In this document: positions 21,476 through 31,446 of the stretch, one piece after another
Numbering within the stretch: position 1 is the first letter of the stretch
How the letters are laid out: every line of letters starts with the position of its first letter
NCBI GenBank assembly: GCA_964036045.1
Contig: OZ038392.1
Coordinates: 19,296,612 to 19,360,611 of the forward strand
Length of the DNA: 64,000 nt
DNA from: Eutreptiella sp. 'Long Island Sound 2002'
Taxonomy: Eukaryota > Euglenozoa > Euglenophyceae > Eutreptiales > Eutreptiaceae
Reading direction: 5' to 3'
The notes under the pieces: generated by a model
Database searches by the model: none
Told to the model about the DNA's origin: nothing
The model's input: the letters and a program-made list of their open reading frames with translations, nothing else
Translations under genes and position numbers: made by a program

Positions 21476-22258
21476 GCCAGGCGTCCGAACTGCTTGAAGC
21501 CTGTTGAGCAAAAACTTTTGACCCCCCCCCCCCGTGCGGTGACACGTTCTATGTCACGTGTGGTGTTGTTGGGACGCTTGAGAGGTTGGGAGCCCGTTCA
21601 TGACGTCACCGTGACAGAGCCCAATTCGCTAACGTCATGACTTTGGGGGCTGCGCGCAAGCCAAATTTTGCCTCGCCCCACGGGCACATATCTCTTATGC
21701 CCGGCGGCACTCACCCAGTCCTTCACCGACTGCAATTCTGCAGGTTGGACCACCACGCGTCTCCTGTACAGTCATTGACACGGGCGAGTGTCTGGCTGCT
21801 CTACTTCTGGCTGTGTGTGTGTGTGTGTGTGTATGCACAACGGGCAGCACACCTGTTTTGTCTTTGTGGCTGGGGGAGCTTGCCCAGCTTGCCCCCCTCC
21901 TACCCCCCCACCCCCCCCCAAAAAGTGATATCCAGATTTAGGGGATAGAGGCCTCAGAATCAAAAAGTCCATTGGGGGATGGTCTTATTGGGCAAAATAA
22001 TGATTTTACAAGGGGTTGGACATCCAATATCATGCCTTGGGGTATGCTACGCGAATGACCCCCAAAAACAAGGGGTATACGCCGCTCGCGCCTGCGCTTG
22101 ATCTAACAACCTCTCTTCGAGGTGATTCCATGGTTCCAAAAGTTGCGGAAACCGCACGTCCTGTGGTTTGGACAAGGCCACGGTTCTCGCAGGGGGGGGA
22201 AGGTCACTGCAAGGAAATAAGCACATGCAGCATCAGCATGCTTTTTTTTGGGGGGGGG
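21476..22258. other. non-coding stretch with homopolymer and dinucleotide runs
   Basis: Contains C-runs near 21,522 and 21,903, a (GT)n tract near 21,812-21,831 and a G-run at 22,249-22,260. The second copy of a dispersed repeat lies at 22,130-22,210. No convincing gene. Confidence 0.6.
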
Positions 22259-22425
22259 GGTGAGCCCATACGTTTGATAGGTGAGCCTAACAGTTTAAAC
22301 GGTATGCCCAATTCTTAAAAGGGTGAGCCCAAGCCTTCGAAAGGTGCGCCCATGCCTTTAAGCGGTCAGCCCAAGCTCTGAAATTCTGAGCCCATGCCTT
22401 TAAATGGTAGGCCCAAAGCCGGAAG
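22259..22425 (+). repeat. degenerate 21-bp tandem repeat, about eight units
   Basis: Units of about 21 bases follow the pattern GTGAGCCCATGCCTTTAAAG, starting near 22,259, 22,281, 22,302, 22,322, 22,344, 22,365, 22,387 and 22,407. The units are diverged but the spacing is regular. Confidence 0.8.
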
Positions 22426-23030
22426 CTCCAAAAAAGATTGATGATGTCCACGGTACAATAATAGAGTTATCACCTCGCAGGGTGCAAAGCTGCAGCAAAT
22501 GCGCAAGGATATCCAGCGTGGGCAGTTTGAAAGGGAGGGGCTCCACGCAGCGTGCATTCACACCAAGCCTAGGCAGGATGAGGGAGCATTTTTGTGTTTT
22601 TTTGTGCTGGACATATGCGCGTGCGTTGGGGGGGGGGGGGGGGGCTGTGACACTACAACCAAATGTTGTCCTAGCAGTGCCCGCATCAGCGCCACAAGTG
22701 GGGGATCTGTGCAGCTGGCGAGGGGGGGGGGGGGGTTCCCTCTGCGGCTCACTGGGAATTGGCTGGGGACATGTCGTCCCAAATGTTCTGCGGGATGTCA
22801 ACGACACCCGTCAGCCCCAGACCTTTAGCCGCCACCTCCACTAGCCCCCGGAGGCGTGCCCCCGGTTCCCTCCTCGTCTTGGGACTTAGATCCCGCGGCG
22901 ACATTGCCACCAGAAGTACACGTACCATGGCCTACGGGGAAGAGCGGATGGATTGCCAGGGATATTGAGGGCAGACTAGTATCCCCAAAATCCTTGTGGC
23001 CCAAGGATGCTTGGGCGAGTGTATGGCGTT
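22426..23030. other. no firm gene; G-runs and weak frames
   Basis: G-runs of about 18 and 13 bases lie near 22,627 and 22,722. Proline- or glycine-rich frames on both strands come from these runs. On the minus strand, the sequence just below the dispersed repeat (about 22,860-23,030) faintly resembles the acidic frame at 18,043-18,460, suggesting a second, broken copy of that module. Confidence 0.35.
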
Positions 23031-23345
23031 TGGACTAAGGGTCAAAAGAATTATTGGGCTAGCTAAAGAGTAAGGTTGAGGGGGGGGGGTCATATTTCTT
23101 ATAGTTCAATTAGTCCTGCCCCTGAGATGGGCAATTAGTCTTGGGGGTCAACTTATTGCCCTAGCATGGCTCACCTTAGTTGATCAACTTATAGTCCTAG
23201 AATCACCATTAGTCTACGGATGAGACTTAGTGCCCTAGCATGGTTCACCTTACTATGTACTATGTTTGTGACTTAATGCCCCTAGCATGGTTGATTTCTC
23301 CTTGAAAATAAATTTGAGGGCGTGAACTTATTACCCTAGCATGGC
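23031..23345 (+). repeat. dispersed repeat, copy 2, with a short internal tandem series
   Basis: 23,031-23,178 aligns with the 166-bp repeat at 18,461-18,626 (shared TGGACTAAGGGTCAAAAGAA and GGGCAATTAGTCTTGGGGGT) but is more diverged and has a 9-base G-run. It is followed by several degenerate units ending in CCCTAGCATGGNTNACCTTA, near 23,160, 23,240, 23,283 and 23,333. Confidence 0.7.
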
Positions 23346-23439
23346 TAAGGGAAAACCCCGCGACTTAGATTACCCCGCCTGTTGGACTGGCGCGCGCCGA
23401 TGCGCGCCGAAATCTGACTGCGCGCCTGTCCCCCCAAAT

Positions 23440-23540
23440 GGAAAAAAGGGAACATGGCGGCACTCGAACCGCCGCAGTGCTCCCTCCTACGAATAATATA
23501 CCCGGCTTTACCCGTTGGGCCATTGGTTCGCCTGCAACAT
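23440..23540 (-). repeat. tRNA-like relic
   Basis: On the minus strand, ATGGCCCAACGGGTAAAGCC fits an A box/D arm, and GGCGGTTCGAGTGCCGCC about 45 bases later resembles a T arm with a B box one base off consensus. No acceptor stem or anticodon arm can be formed. It is best read as the head of a SINE or a tRNA pseudogene. Confidence 0.4.
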
Positions 23541-23819
23541 CATCCGAAAATATTATTTATGGATTTGGTCCCTCCGACGAAATTTTTTAAAAAAAACCAA
23601 GCCACCGGCCGAAGCCGGCTGCTGCTGGCTTTTCCCAGCCATGCGCCGAGGTTGTCGACGGCCCCTGGGCCCCCCGGGCACCTCGGTTGAGTTACAAACT
23701 TGACCACTTTCGGTCACATTGTGCACAATCATTGGCCCATTTCCATCATTGAGCCTAATGGTGAAGGGAGGGGCCAAAGAGGTGCTTGGGCCAAAACTTT
23801 GCCCCAAAGGTGAGTTTTC

Positions 23820-24560
23820 CTTGGAACTTTTTTGAGTTCGGAAGACCTTCTTAACACAAAAAGAACACACCCTATACGTCACGGCCCTAGGGATGGTCAG
23901 ACCTTAGCCTAAGGGTGGAGGGGTAGGAAAGTGACCCTCTTTTGAATGGCTACTTCTTGGTGGCAACAAGTGTTTGGCAACACAAAGTAAGGATAGTGTG
24001 CACCTTTGGAAAGCTTGTTTTCCATATTGACGCCCCTTTCCATAACAAGGAAAGGTATCAAACAAAAATGGTGACCAAGTAAGGTTGGCACTCGTTTGTA
24101 GTCGTTGGTGTAGCTCGGAGTGGCCACTTTTTGAGGTGGTTTGTTGTTCCCAAAGTGTGCCACTCCAAGACCTCCAAGGACTTTTGTGTGGGCCTTTGTG
24201 TGAGCCTTCCTTGGTCACCGGTGCCTTTTGGTGCTACAAAGACCTCTTGAACACAAAAAGAACACCCCATATCACACCTTACCACAAGAGTACATCTTAC
24301 CACAAGAGTGGGGGGGTAGAAAAGTGGCACCCTAGAGTACCAACTCTAGCTATATCCTACAATAAAAAGTGTTTGGGTGCATAAGGAAAGGATAGCTTGG
24401 AGCTTGAAGCCCCGTGAGCTATTATGCAGAGATATTGAAGTGCAATGGTAACCAATATAGGTTGACACTAACTTGTTAGGTTGACACTAACTTGTACTCT
24501 ATGAGGGGTCGTGGAGTGACACCCCTAGAAGTGGTTTGTAGCACCCCAACACCGCCGCAT
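23820..24560. repeat. diverged tandem duplication, period about 390 bp
   Basis: Two blocks, about 23,840-24,115 and 24,235-24,480, share ACACAAAAAGAACACNCC, a GGGGTAGAAAAGTG run, AAGTGTTTGG, AAGGATAG and AATGGTRACCAA in the same order. A third partial block starts near 24,480. No coding potential is evident. Confidence 0.55.
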
Positions 24561-25340
24561 AGTGTGCCACCCAAGCACTAAAGCACCACAAGTGCTGTGA
24601 GACCACTCCACAACCCACAACGTATGTCAACAAATAATGTGTATTCTCTCTGCTTCTAGTGGTTTTGCAACAAAAGTTGGAGCAAAAGTTGGTCACTACA
24701 ACATTGTACCACACCAATTTGCCACCCTTGATGATAGGCAACCAACAAATGCTATAATTACAACACATCCCCAAGCCAGCCTTGTGTTGTAAAGGTCAAA
24801 AGCACTTAGAAACGTGTTGAATGACCATGACTTACCTTGTGCAGGCAGATGCAAGCCACATTTTGGTGGCAAAAGCAAACAATCTTCACAATTGCACATC
24901 TCCCTCCCAACCAACATGTGCAGAATTGGTCCAAACACCCCAACGGCCGAACCACGAACTTGTGACCTATGGAAAGGGACCCTAACCGCGAGTTAAACCC
25001 ATAAAACGTACGTCACCCTGTGGCCAAACACCCAAAAACGAACTTCTAAACTCGAAACATGGGACATGTCGAAATCCAACCCATCATGTCTCAAGGACAT
25101 GGCATGCTCAGAGTACATGACCAATGACCAAAGTTTCACTTTAAGGGAACAAACCCCCAACAAGTACAACACAGGACCAACCAAAAGACAACTCAAACCA
25201 CGTTTTCGACATGACTAGACAGCTGCAAGCTGTCCAATGCAAAAAACACCACTTCGAACGCAAACAGTGGCACAAAGTTATTCAAATGCGTCTACATACA
25301 GCTCAGTCCAAGTTAGTGGGGTTGGGGTAAAAAGTGGTCC
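24561..25340. other. no gene or repeat recognised
   Basis: AT-richer unique sequence. Open frames on either strand are short and have no protein-like composition. Confidence 0.5.
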
Positions 25341-25540
25341 TCTAAGTGTCTGAAAGTTTGACCAAATTACACTGCAAAATCGACGACTCGACGACATTAC
25401 AGATAGCTCACCTGGTAAACAGACACCTGAAAAAGACATTCCCAGCGTCTCAACCTTTCATCTGCCAAAAATTTCGAGAAAATCTCAAAACTCTGCGCGT
25501 CGCGGTTCAGTCCAAGTTAGCGGGGTTTTCCCTTATCAAA

Positions 25541-25617
25541 TTTGCGATTTCTCAAACTTCAGGATTTGCGATTTCTCAAACTTCAGGATTTGCGATTTCT
25601 CAAACTTCAGGATTTGT
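25541..25617 (+). repeat. 24-bp tandem repeat, three units
   Basis: Three near-identical 24-base units, GATTTGCGATTTCTCAAACT plus TCAG, lie in a row. In one plus-strand frame (25,346-26,038) they would encode FAISQTSG three times, but that frame later runs antisense through the duplicated 3' region of the neighbouring gene and is probably not a gene. GTCCAAGTTAGYGGGGTT occurs nearby twice (about 25,306 and 25,509). Confidence 0.75.
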
Positions 25618-25734
25618 CGATGTTTGTTTTGAATGCCAAATGCCAAATGGGACGCAATCTATACCAGGCCAGAGAATCAAAAATCAACACGCGAAACACA
25701 ACAGCAAATCACCCTTACCAAACCCATTGAACTG

Positions 25735-26120
25735 TTCAGCAGAATATAATCCCAAGAGTAAGTGGGATCACTGGTCTCGGATTCAGAGGGAATGGGACAC
25801 CACGGGCAAGGGGCATTGCTGCCACCAGCAACATTCTCTTCAAAATTATATAACTGGTCACACTCAGACAACAAAGAAGCACAAGGTTCAGCCACATGCA
25901 CTTAAAAATGTCGCCAAAGAAAAAAACGGAAATCAATACCAGGCCACAGAATCAAAAAACATGGTGGCCTCATCAAAATTATATAACTGGTCACACTCAG
26001 ACAACAAAGAAGCACAAGGTTCAGCCACATGCACTTAAAAATGTCCTGCCGACAGCCAAAGAAAAAAACGGCTCATTCACAGCGAACCAATCAATACCAG
26101 GCCACAGAATCAAAAAACAA
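25735..26120 (-). repeat. duplicated fragments of the 3' end of the 409-residue gene
   Basis: About 120 bases containing TATAACTGGTCACACTCAGA and AGCCACATGCACTTAAAAATGTC occur at about 25,850-25,966 and 25,978-26,100. The segment 25,750-25,845 also resembles the last coding part of the adjacent gene (26,160-26,345), sharing CACTGGTCTC-GATTCAGAGG and GGGGCATTGYTGCCACCAGC. So the C-terminal coding end plus downstream sequence was partly duplicated in tandem, and the outer copy has decayed. Confidence 0.7.
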
Positions 26121-26141
26121 CATGCCAAACACAAAAGCGGA

Positions 26142-27371
26142 TTACCTGGAGCTGGGGCTGGGTTCACTGGTCTCAGATTCAGAGGGTGGCAGACTTGCAC
26201 CACTGCCATCCAGTGAAGGTTGGTTGGTTTCTGGATTGGTTTCTGGGGCCGGAGGGGATGGGACACCACTGTTTTCCTCATCCACATCAATCACCTCCTG
26301 GGGGCTGGGGCGAGGGGCATTGTTGCCACCAGCAATCTTCTCTTCGACAATGTAATACTGAACTGGTTTGGGTTTGGGTTTAGGTCTCTTCTCCTTCCCA
26401 CCCTTTGTCCCGTCCTCATTGGCTGCCCTCTCCGCCCTCTCCACCAGACTCTTGAGCAACATTTGCGCTTGCTTTATCTGGTCTTCTGTTTGCTTCAGCT
26501 CTCCTTCCTTTTCCTTCTTTTTGTCTGCCCACTCCTGCTTGTGCTTTGCCCGCCTGAGCTCCTCGTCGCGGTTCCAGTGGGCCCTTTGCAGCACTTGCCT
26601 CGACTTCTCCAGTTTCTCCGCCAGCGCGCGCTGCTGCTGTTGGGTAGCAACCATAGTGGCCAGTTTCCTCTTGTGTTCCTCTTGTTCCTTCTTCCTCTCT
26701 GCCTCCACTTCCTTTCTTTCTTTTTCCCTCTTCTTGTTCCATTCCTCTTCCTGCTTCTTTCTTTTTGCCTCCTTCTCCCTGTTCCACTCCTCCTCCTTCT
26801 TCTTAATGTCTTCCTCCATTCTCTTTCTCTCCCCCTCCAGCTTCTTTCTCTCTGCCTCCTTCTCCCTCCTCCACTCCTCTTCCCTCTTCCTCTCCCGAGC
26901 CCTTGCTTCTTCCGCCTTGCGCGCGTCCAACTCCCTCGTCAACTGATAGAACTCAATCATCCCAAGCACGCGTTCCTTGTGTAAATCCTGCCCCCTTTCC
27001 CTCTCTCGTTCACTATCCCTGTGTCTTTCCTGTTCCCTTTCCCTCTCTCGTTCACTATCCCTGTGTCTTTCCTGTTCCCTTTCCCTCTCTCGTTCACTGT
27101 CCACTCGTCGGCGTTTGCTCCTGTCCTGTTCCCCCTTTTCACGGTCCTCTTTGTTTCCGTTCGTTTTCTTCTTCTTGTTCGTTTTTTTCTTTTTCTTCGC
27201 CTCGTTCTCCTTCTTCCTCTCCGTCTTCTTGGCCTCCATCTCCTCTTTGGTGATCCCCACAGTTGTTCGGCACGTGCGGCACTGAAGAAAGCTTTGTCCT
27301 TCTCGCTCCCTCGGCCGCATGGCTTTCAGGCATTCCTCGCAGTACTTCCGCTCTGCGTTGTTCGCTTCCAT
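26142..27371 (-). CDS. zinc-ribbon/coiled-coil protein with a SUMO-interaction-like motif
   Basis: An uninterrupted 409-residue frame, the clearest intact gene here. Residues 11-34 form a C-x2-C-x16-C-x2-C zinc ribbon. Residues about 45-90 are Lys-rich and nuclear-localisation-like. Residues about 90-135 are three 14-residue SEREREREQERHRD units, encoded by a 42-bp DNA repeat at about 26,995-27,110. Residues about 135-325 form a long charged coiled coil (EEEWNREKEAKRKK and similar). Residues 360-366, VIDVDEE, match the hydrophobic-acidic SUMO-interaction motif, followed by a Ser/Pro/Glu-rich tail. The family is unknown; a nuclear scaffold or DNA-associated role is an inference. The ATG at 27,371 is followed at once by the zinc ribbon. 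A duplicated upstream block with TGACGTCA sites lies 60-380 bp before it. Confidence 0.75.
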   Translation of the reverse strand: MEANNAERKYCEECLKAMRPREREGQSFLQCRTCRTTVGITKEEMEAKKTERKKENEAKKKKKTNKKKKTNGNKEDREKGEQDRSKRRRVDSEREREREQERHRDSEREREREQERHRDSERERERGQDLHKERVLGMIEFYQLTRELDARKAEEARARERKREEEWRREKEAERKKLEGERKRMEEDIKKKEEEWNREKEAKRKKQEEEWNKKREKERKEVEAERKKEQEEHKRKLATMVATQQQQRALAEKLEKSRQVLQRAHWNRDEELRRAKHKQEWADKKKEKEGELKQTEDQIKQAQMLLKSLVERAERAANEDGTKGGKEKRPKPKPKPVQYYIVEEKIAGGNNAPRPSPQEVIDVDEENSGVPSPPAPETNPETNQPSLDGSGASLPPSESETSEPSPSSR

Positions 27372-27425
27372 CTAATACACACACATACACACACACACAT
27401 ACATACAACACACACCACTGAAGAA
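27372..27425. repeat. CA-rich microsatellite upstream of the zinc-ribbon gene
   Basis: An ACACACATACA-type run directly upstream of the start codon of the gene at 26,142-27,371. Confidence 0.6.
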
Positions 27426-27431
27426 GTAGCG

Positions 27432-27752
27432 CATCGGCATACGTGCGATGTATGTTTCGTTCCTTCGTTGCTGAATTATTGACGTGCGTGTGACGTCAAC
27501 AACTCTTCGCCTCCCACGCACAGTGTGACGTTTTGTACGGATTCGTAATTCGGCCGAGTTCGACAAGTTGTTTTGACTTTCGTCGACGCACACAGCACAG
27601 CGCAACACCCAAGCTCATCGGCATACGTGCGATGTATGTTTCGTTCCTTCGTTGCTGAATTATTGACGTGTGTGTGACGTCAACGACTCCCACGCACAGT
27701 GTGACGTTTTGTGCGGATTCGTATTTCGTCCGAGTTCGACAAGTTGTTTTGA
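27432..27752. promoter_or_regulatory. duplicated upstream region with TGACGTCA palindromes
   Basis: Two copies of about 140 bp, 27,432-27,576 and 27,616-27,752, offset by 184 bp, share CATCGGCATACGTGCGATGT, TTCCTTCGTTGCTGAATTAT and CGAGTTCGACAAGTTGTTTT. Each contains the bZIP/CRE-type palindrome TGACGTCA (27,491-27,498 and 27,675-27,682), preceded by TTGACGTG and followed by GTGTGACG. The second copy has an 8-bp deletion after the palindrome. The position upstream of the zinc-ribbon gene suggests a promoter or 5' UTR element; binding is not shown. Confidence 0.5.
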
Positions 27753-28163
27753 ATTCACATGGCTTATTGTGTCCTCCGCCGACGTCTGTGTCAGCATGCT
27801 CGGTTGAACTTTTCGCATGGATCATACGAGTGGTTTACGGAAATCCTTTGCTCAAGCCCCTGAAGAACTGCTTGCATATGGATGGCATGCAAGCACAGCC
27901 ATGTCATTCTTGCACAAGGGCAAGTAAGGCGGCACCACCAAAGTGCCTTGTACACGTAGGCTCAGGTTGTGCCTGGTCAAAACAGATTCGTAGCGGGCAG
28001 TTAGTCAGTGAATAATAGGTCCATAGAGAGAGTTTTGCAAGCGCAGACCCTCTCAAAACCTCAAATCTTGGAAAATCGAACGCCACGTGTCGTCCTGAGT
28101 GTGGTGCTGTGTGCGGTGCTGACATACCAGGCCCGTGGAATGCACATGGTAGGCGGATAGTAG

Positions 28164-28679
28164 GTGCATGGTTGGCGCATGCCGGCACACGGTCGGCACT
28201 TTCTGCTAATCTATGACTGGCATGGGGGGCACCCGTGTTGGCACGACAAACTGCGGACCACTGCCGCAGACCTGGCGCACAGCTGCTCCCTTTCCTGCGC
28301 CCAGGCGATCAATGCCCTGGCCTATTCCCCGGACGGCAGTGGCATCGTGGCGGGCGTCCGCAACGGCGACGTCGAGATCTGGGATATCCCTGGGGCCGCT
28401 CTGGTGTCTGAAGAGAGCCACGGGGGGCCTGTCACGGCGGTGGCATGGTCTGCTGACGGCGATTACGTGGCCTCAGGCAGCACCGACAACACCATCAAAG
28501 TCTGGCGGCCTGTCATGGGCGGCGGGACCACGTCTCGGAAGTTCCACGTCTTATCGCGGGCCGGGCCTGGGCCCAAGGACAAGTTCCTTCCACAAGGGCG
28601 GCCTGGCTCAGAGATCCGGGTGTTCGAGACGCAAGGAGGTGCACAGTGCAGGGCCTCTCTGCGCGTGTGGCAGGCATGA
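28164..28679 (+). CDS. WD40 repeat protein fragment, probably a single exon
   Basis: Residues 48-75 (INALAYSPDGSGIVAG then GDVEIWDI) and 88-115 (GPVTAVAWSADGDYVASGS then NTIKVW) are two typical WD40 blades, with SPDG/SADG turns and IWD/VW ends. A WD40 propeller needs about seven, so this is an exon or a fragment. A strong acceptor-like tract, CTCCCTTTCCTGCGCCCAG, ends at 28,304 just before the first blade, so the true exon probably begins at 28,305 and the upstream ATG is not real. After residue 120 the frame loses WD40 character, so the exon probably ends near 28,520. Confidence 0.6.
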   Translation: MHGWRMPAHGRHFLLIYDWHGGHPCWHDKLRTTAADLAHSCSLSCAQAINALAYSPDGSGIVAGVRNGDVEIWDIPGAALVSEESHGGPVTAVAWSADGDYVASGSTDNTIKVWRPVMGGGTTSRKFHVLSRAGPGPKDKFLPQGRPGSEIRVFETQGGAQCRASLRVWQA

Positions 28680-29640
28680 TGAGGCCGTGGGGCCCCGAAG
28701 AGCGCATTTCCTGCCTTCTGCGTCTGGGAAATGCAAACAGCAAAACCGGGCCCGTCCCTGGACGACAACTGCTGTCGCCTGTGCGCAGGGTGCGCGTCGG
28801 GCAGGCGCGCCCTTGCAAGAGCAGAGGGTGAAGGGGGGTTACGTGTACGCTGGACCCCATCCCCCCGCCCCGCCGGCACCTGCATGGGAGGGACGCCAAG
28901 GGGCAGCACTTGTGAGTAGCGGAACAACTGTCCCACTCTGATTCCGCAAAATGAATCTTCCCCGGTTGTTAGGGGTAGCCGAGCAGCTTCCCACATCTCG
29001 CTCCTTCTCCCCCAACCCAATGGGTGGACAATGAACCCACCCATCCACGAGTGGAGGATTTCCTCCTCAAAAGGCGAACATGTACGTACACCCTGAAGTA
29101 TCAGCCGGCATACTCTTTCAGCTCTTGTGGCACACACACCCCACCCTCCCTCTGCATGTCCCCCAACCTGCGCCAACAGCAGTTTTGCCAATGGGAAAGG
29201 CCCGTAGGGCAATCGAGCCGATGAAACTGCACGCGCAGGTCCCTGACTTTAATTTTGTTTTCATTCATGGGGAATGGGGAATGGGATTTCTTCACTTGTG
29301 TATCTTTCAAAATGCTCACAATTGAAAAGGGAATTCACAAATCCCCCCCCCCCCCCGGGCCCCATGCTCATGCCGCGGCGGGTTGGGGTCGGGGCTGGAC
29401 TGTACCACCCTCGAGAGTACCTTCCGCATGGCACCGCGTTTTTTTTGTTGCTCTGGTTCCCTAGCGTGTGGGTTTGTTGGTGATTGCCCACAAGCCCACG
29501 TCACACTGCCGTTGGCTTGTCATTGGCTTCTGCTTCTTGGCGGCGCTTTGACGGCGATTGGCGGATGAGAAACGGCATTTGCCGCTGAAGGGACGGCGTT
29601 CGGCGGTGACCACACGGTGGGTAGCGGTCGACGGACAGCG
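28680..29640. other. no gene recognised
   Basis: GC-rich sequence with a C-run of about 14 at 29,344-29,357. Frames on both strands are long but of low-complexity composition and lack motifs. No further WD40 blades are visible. Confidence 0.4.
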
Positions 29641-29945
29641 TTTCTGAGGTCGGCTAGCGGTCTGTTGTTGTTGCTGCTGATGCTGTTGCTACGCCTGACG
29701 TTGTCGCCGCCGTCATTGCCGTCTTCGTTGTCACTGCTCCTGACGTCGCCGTTGCGGCTGTGGCTAGTGTCGTCGTCGTCGTTGTCATCGTTGTTGTTAG
29801 CGTTGTTTTTGCTGTGGTGGTAGTAGTAGTAGTGGCAGCAGTGGTAGTAGTGGTAGTAGTGGCAGCAGTGGTAGTGGTGGTAGTACTGGTAGTAGTAGTT
29901 GTGTTGTTGTTGTGGTCGTCGTCGTTGTCTTGTCGTTGTTGTGGT
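29640..29945. repeat. imperfect (GTN)n trinucleotide repeat
   Basis: Long run of GTT, GTC, GTA, GTG, GCA and GCT triplets, purest at 29,815-29,910 (GTAGTAGTAGTAGTGGCAGC). It yields poly-Val/Leu frames on one strand and His/Tyr- or Thr-rich frames on the other, none of which looks genuine. Confidence 0.85.
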
Positions 29946-29949
29946 CTCC

Positions 29950-30300
29950 ATGACTGTGGACGTGCCATTTTGGGGTGTCTGTGGCCGCCCACATGCGGCT
30001 TCATGGCTCCGTACCTGTGCCACGTCATATATCTCTGTAGGCCCACCTGTGCCCATGTGCTCCACTTCGATGACGTTCACCATCAACACCAACTACAAGG
30101 CGTTGTGCGTCGAAAAGAGCGGCGGAAGAGTGGAGTACTATGGCGTCCCTTGTGGCAGTAATGGCGACCAGATCATGTGGCTGAAGGCGCGCGCAATCGA
30201 TCTCAGAGTCAGCGTCAGCCCTGCAGACTGCCACTGGGACTGGACCAAACATGCCGAAAGGGCGTTCTACGGGGGCTTTTGTGGCATAGCCCCGACTGTT
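29950..30300 (+). CDS. possible exon of an unknown protein
   Basis: A plus-strand frame just after the trinucleotide repeat reads MTFTINTNYKALCVEKSGGR near 30,066, then EYYGVPCGSNGDQIMWLKAR. The composition is protein-like with well-spaced Cys and Trp. The frame stays open to 30,546, but the last part overlaps G- and C-runs. No family is recognised; I would not claim a start or end. Confidence 0.3.
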
Positions 30301-30546
30301 CCTGGTGGGTCGGCTTTGCCCACGAGATGCAGTATGCCTCGCGTGCCACAGGGTCTGTTTATCGGTTGTCAGCACACGACAGGGCGGCTCTCGAGGGAAT
30401 ATCCCACGGGGGCGGGGGGGGGTCAGTTGGCTGTTAAGGCGCCAGAGAAATGTTTTGGGGGCTCAAGGCCCCCCCCGCGCCCCAACCGCACATTATGTGC
30501 ATCGAACGTGGCGATGAGGCGATCAGTTATAGCGCAGGTGATGTGA

Positions 30547-31007
30547 CCACCGCCCTCCCCCCAACGCCTTTTCCCGATTTGGGTGGGCATCCCCCACTCC
30601 TCCCGGTGGCGGAGGCCCCGTCTGAAGGTGCTCCTTGGATGGGGGCAGGGGCACCACTGCCACATCCAGTGCCCACACACCACCCCCTCCACCCCTCCCC
30701 AACACCCTTCCGCCCCCCCCCCCCCATAAAAGACACGCGAAGCCACAGAGAACTGAAAATCAAGCGTAAATACTGGGAACACGGAAAGAATCTCACGATC
30801 ACAGTATGGGAGTTGACACCCGCAGACCAGCCAGGCGTGGCACACCTCATGTAATGGAGGGCAGACTCATGCACCGGATGGGCAACGGGGGGGCACACTT
30901 CACGGCTATGGCTGAGATCTGCGAGGAAAACACGTTCCCAACCCCTAACGAGGATGGCCAGATAAAGGACCAGAAACCTACAGACACAGCCTTGCCCTCG
31001 CCTGTTG
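30547..31007. other. no gene recognised; C-run and short repeats
   Basis: C-run of about 11-12 at 30,715-30,726 and CCACCCC-rich stretches; no usable reading frame. Confidence 0.4.
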
Positions 31008-31316
31008 TTACAGCCCCAGCCCACTGCCAAGCCCAAGTCCCAGCCCTGGTATGTGTTCTTCATCCGCATGCTTGCTAGAAGGAAGGGTGGCGCTTGCCAG
31101 GATGGAAGGAAGGGTTGGTAACGCTGGTTGGAAATTTTGGTCAAAGCCCCATGATAAAACGATCAGCTGAAGTACCTGGCCCCTGCTGCAGGTTACCAAC
31201 GAGTGTGCTGCACCAGGTGAAAACGTGTCGTCAGTACAGGAAATCAGTGCGCGCCAATCCAGCCAGGTAATTTCCCATAACTCGATTTTCAGCAAGGCCT
31301 CCTTTCTGTTTAGCAA
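31008..31316 (-). CDS. possible exon, unknown protein
   Basis: A minus-strand frame containing LLKIELWEITWLDWRALISC and QLIVLSWGFDQNFQPALP. The end, a GLGLGLGSGLGL run, is low-complexity. It may be one exon of a gene shared with 31,447-31,821, but no splice sites can be set. Confidence 0.25.
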   Translation of the reverse strand: MLNRKEALLKIELWEITWLDWRALISCTDDTFSPGAAHSLVTCSRGQVLQLIVLSWGFDQNFQPALPTLPSILASATLPSSKHADEEHIPGLGLGLGSGLGL

Positions 31317-31446
31317 CTAACAACACCTGGAAATGCAGGCAGACCACACCTCACGCCTCAAGGTCAATATGTTTGGTGCTGTCATTGACACGCTCTGAGC
31401 AAAGAAACCTGGTGCTACTCGTCAGGAAAAATAATGTCAAATCTCA

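Noticed and set aside
22404-22844. Gly/Pro-rich overlapping frames near 22.6 kb
   Set aside because: They depend on G-runs of 13-18 bases and have no motif. Such runs are also prone to sequencing length errors.
23440-23540. Functional tRNA gene on the minus strand
   Set aside because: A- and B-box-like sequences are present, but no acceptor stem or anticodon arm can be paired. It is listed only as a relic.
26220-26984. Leu/Phe-rich plus-strand frame of 254 codons
   Set aside because: It is the exact antisense of the Lys/Glu-rich coiled coil of the intact minus-strand gene.
29520-30161. His/Tyr-rich, Thr-rich and Val-rich proteins around the trinucleotide repeat
   Set aside because: These are the six-frame translations of one (GTN)n microsatellite.
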